Of a DNA stretch of 64,000 nucleotides, positions 62,999 through 64,000 are shown piece by piece. The position numbers and the translations under genes are program-made. How positions within the stretch are numbered: the first letter of the stretch is position 1; the number at the start of each line of letters is the position of its first letter. The stretch comes from Lachnospiraceae bacterium AM48-27BH (lineage in GTDB: Bacteria > Bacillota > Clostridia > Lachnospirales > Lachnospiraceae): the NCBI GenBank assembly GCA_003478355.1, contig QUFC01000002.1, forward strand, positions 124,001-188,000, given 5' to 3'. A model generated the notes under the pieces. That model did not search any database. It had not been told where the DNA came from and saw only the letters and a program-made list of their open reading frames with translations.

Positions 62999-63997
62999 CT
63001 ACATTTCCAGAACCTGTTTCCATATATTTTCATCCACTGGAATTCCCAATTTCATGTTTTCTTTTCTCGTTTTCATCATATTTTCACCTGGATAGTAAAC
63101 CGGTTTTCCTTCTTCTACCGGACTGGATGTTTTCATATCTTCCAGCGTATCACGGATATTACGTAAAAGAATTTCCTGATCTGAAAATTTATCCAGGCTA
63201 ATTGCAATAAATATCTGTGAAAGTTCTGTTTCAGCAGGAAGTTCCCCCACCATTCTTGATGTCCTTCCACCTGCCAAAGTCGCTGCAATCAAATCAAGTG
63301 CCAAAGACAGCCCAGAGCCTTTCCAATATCCAATCGGTATGCATTGATGGGTTTCCAATATTTCCGCTGCATTCCTTGTAATCTTCTGATCTTTATTAAA
63401 TCCTCCATCGACAGGCAGTTCTTTCCCAGAACGTGCATAACTTTCTAATTTCCCATAAGAAAACATTGACATTGCTACATCAACCAATACTGGTGTATCA
63501 CCGTTTGGAATTGCCAGTACCACCGGATTATTTCCTAATCTGGCATCTTTTCCTCCCCACGGCGGCATATTTGGTATGGTATTGGTCCATAGAATGCCTA
63601 TGCAATTTTCTTCCGTTGCCATCAATCCATAATTTCCAGGCCGCATCCAATGATTTGTATTATTTAACGCTACACATCCAATGGTAAATTGTTTTGCAAG
63701 TTCGATTGCTCTCTCCATACAAGCATATGCATTAAGATTTCCTGGCCCCCTTCTTCCATTAAATCGCTCTAATATCCCAAAGGACTCTTCTAATTCTGGT
63801 ATCGCCTGAATATCCACACATCCTTTGTCTATACTTTTTAAAAATTTAGGAAAACGATTTAATCCATGTGTATAAACGCCATCGCGGCTTGCATCGGCAT
63901 ATAATTTAGCTGATAAAGCTGCTCTCTCATGCGTAAATCCCCTCTTTTCCAATACACGTAAAAATTCCTGATACATTGTTTCATAAGTAACTCTCAC
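62999..63997 (-). CDS. 2,3-diketo-L-gulonate reductase-like dehydrogenase (YiaK/DlgD, Ldh_2 family)
   Basis: The 332 residues equal the length of E. coli YiaK and match it throughout: DGVYTHGLNRFPKFL, NTNHWMRPGNYG with the catalytic His, WTNTIPNMPPWGGKDARLG, MSMFSYGKLES, ELPVDGGFN and IGYWKGSGLSLALDLIA. YiaK reduces 2,3-diketo-L-gulonate with NADH. Given the GH28 and isomerase partners, a diketo or keto acid derived from uronic acid or ascorbate is a plausible substrate. The start is ATG 63997; its upstream region is beyond the window. The first visible gene of the operon. Confidence 0.88.
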   Translation of the reverse strand: MRVTYETMYQEFLRVLEKRGFTHERAALSAKLYADASRDGVYTHGLNRFPKFLKSIDKGCVDIQAIPELEESFGILERFNGRRGPGNLNAYACMERAIELAKQFTIGCVALNNTNHWMRPGNYGLMATEENCIGILWTNTIPNMPPWGGKDARLGNNPVVLAIPNGDTPVLVDVAMSMFSYGKLESYARSGKELPVDGGFNKDQKITRNAAEILETHQCIPIGYWKGSGLSLALDLIAATLAGGRTSRMVGELPAETELSQIFIAISLDKFSDQEILLRNIRDTLEDMKTSSPVEEGKPVYYPGENMMKTRKENMKLGIPVDENIWKQVLEM

Positions 63998-64000
63998 CCT

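Noticed and set aside
1..64000. CRISPR array, tRNA or rRNA genes
   Set aside because: No regularly spaced repeats of 24-40 bp, no tRNA cloverleaf and no rRNA-like segments were noticed on reading both strands.

Overview
The window looks like chromosomal DNA of a Gram-positive, strictly anaerobic gut bacterium of the Lachnospiraceae type. The evidence is a lysyl-tRNA synthetase with an extra C-terminal tRNA-binding domain, the uvrC-hprK-murB-rapZ-whiA-crh run followed by dnaE and pfkA, methionine synthase split from its activation domain, a complete Rnf complex with flavin-transfer accessories, strong AAGGAGG-type ribosome binding sites and consensus sigma-A promoters.

Layout. 1-2800 is the right end of an integrative element: a broken YqaJ-type nuclease gene, a promoter-driven structured RNA region, an excisionase and a tyrosine integrase. 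It abuts the 3' end of lysS. 2.8-9.8 kb holds lysS, greA (stop at codon 13), an ATP-grasp/esterase/esterase operon and dusB. 9.9-22.4 kb is housekeeping: pfkA, dnaE, a Crh-type HPr with Glu at position 15, whiA, rapZ, murB, hprK, uvrC, a DUF1653 protein and a lipoprotein. 22.6-28 kb holds nfo, yedF and the metH/activation/metF methionine branch. 28-38 kb is mixed: PTS-IIC-like protein, two PAP2 phosphatases, FGGY kinase, EamA transporter, ApbE, galT, Gx transporter and NusG-II protein. It contains two copies of a 133-bp transposable repeat with 8-bp target duplications. 38-43 kb is rnfCDGEAB; the nearby ApbE would attach FMN to RnfG and RnfD.

The accessory part starts at 43.5 kb. 43.5-49.7 kb is a redox operon (old-yellow-enzyme type reductase, short-chain dehydrogenase, FrdA-like flavoprotein, Gfo/Idh oxidoreductase) with a divergent AraC regulator. 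Its enzyme classes match reductive pathways for plant polyphenols or bile acids. 49.8-54 kb is a MarR-controlled heterodimeric ABC exporter. 54.1-58 kb is an ABC-2 transporter cassette lying between two copies of the 3' end of a GH43 gene. 57.8-64 kb is an operon for intracellular breakdown of pectin-type sugars: ankyrin-GH43, DHOD-like Fe-S protein, GH28, sugar isomerase and a YiaK-type dehydrogenase.

Caution. At least nine conserved genes are broken by one-base length changes, mostly losses in short base runs. The likeliest cause is residual assembly error, so most 'pseudogenes' here may be intact in the living strain. One apparent gene fusion (OYE-SDR) is also an artefact of this kind. No rRNA, tRNA or CRISPR array was seen.
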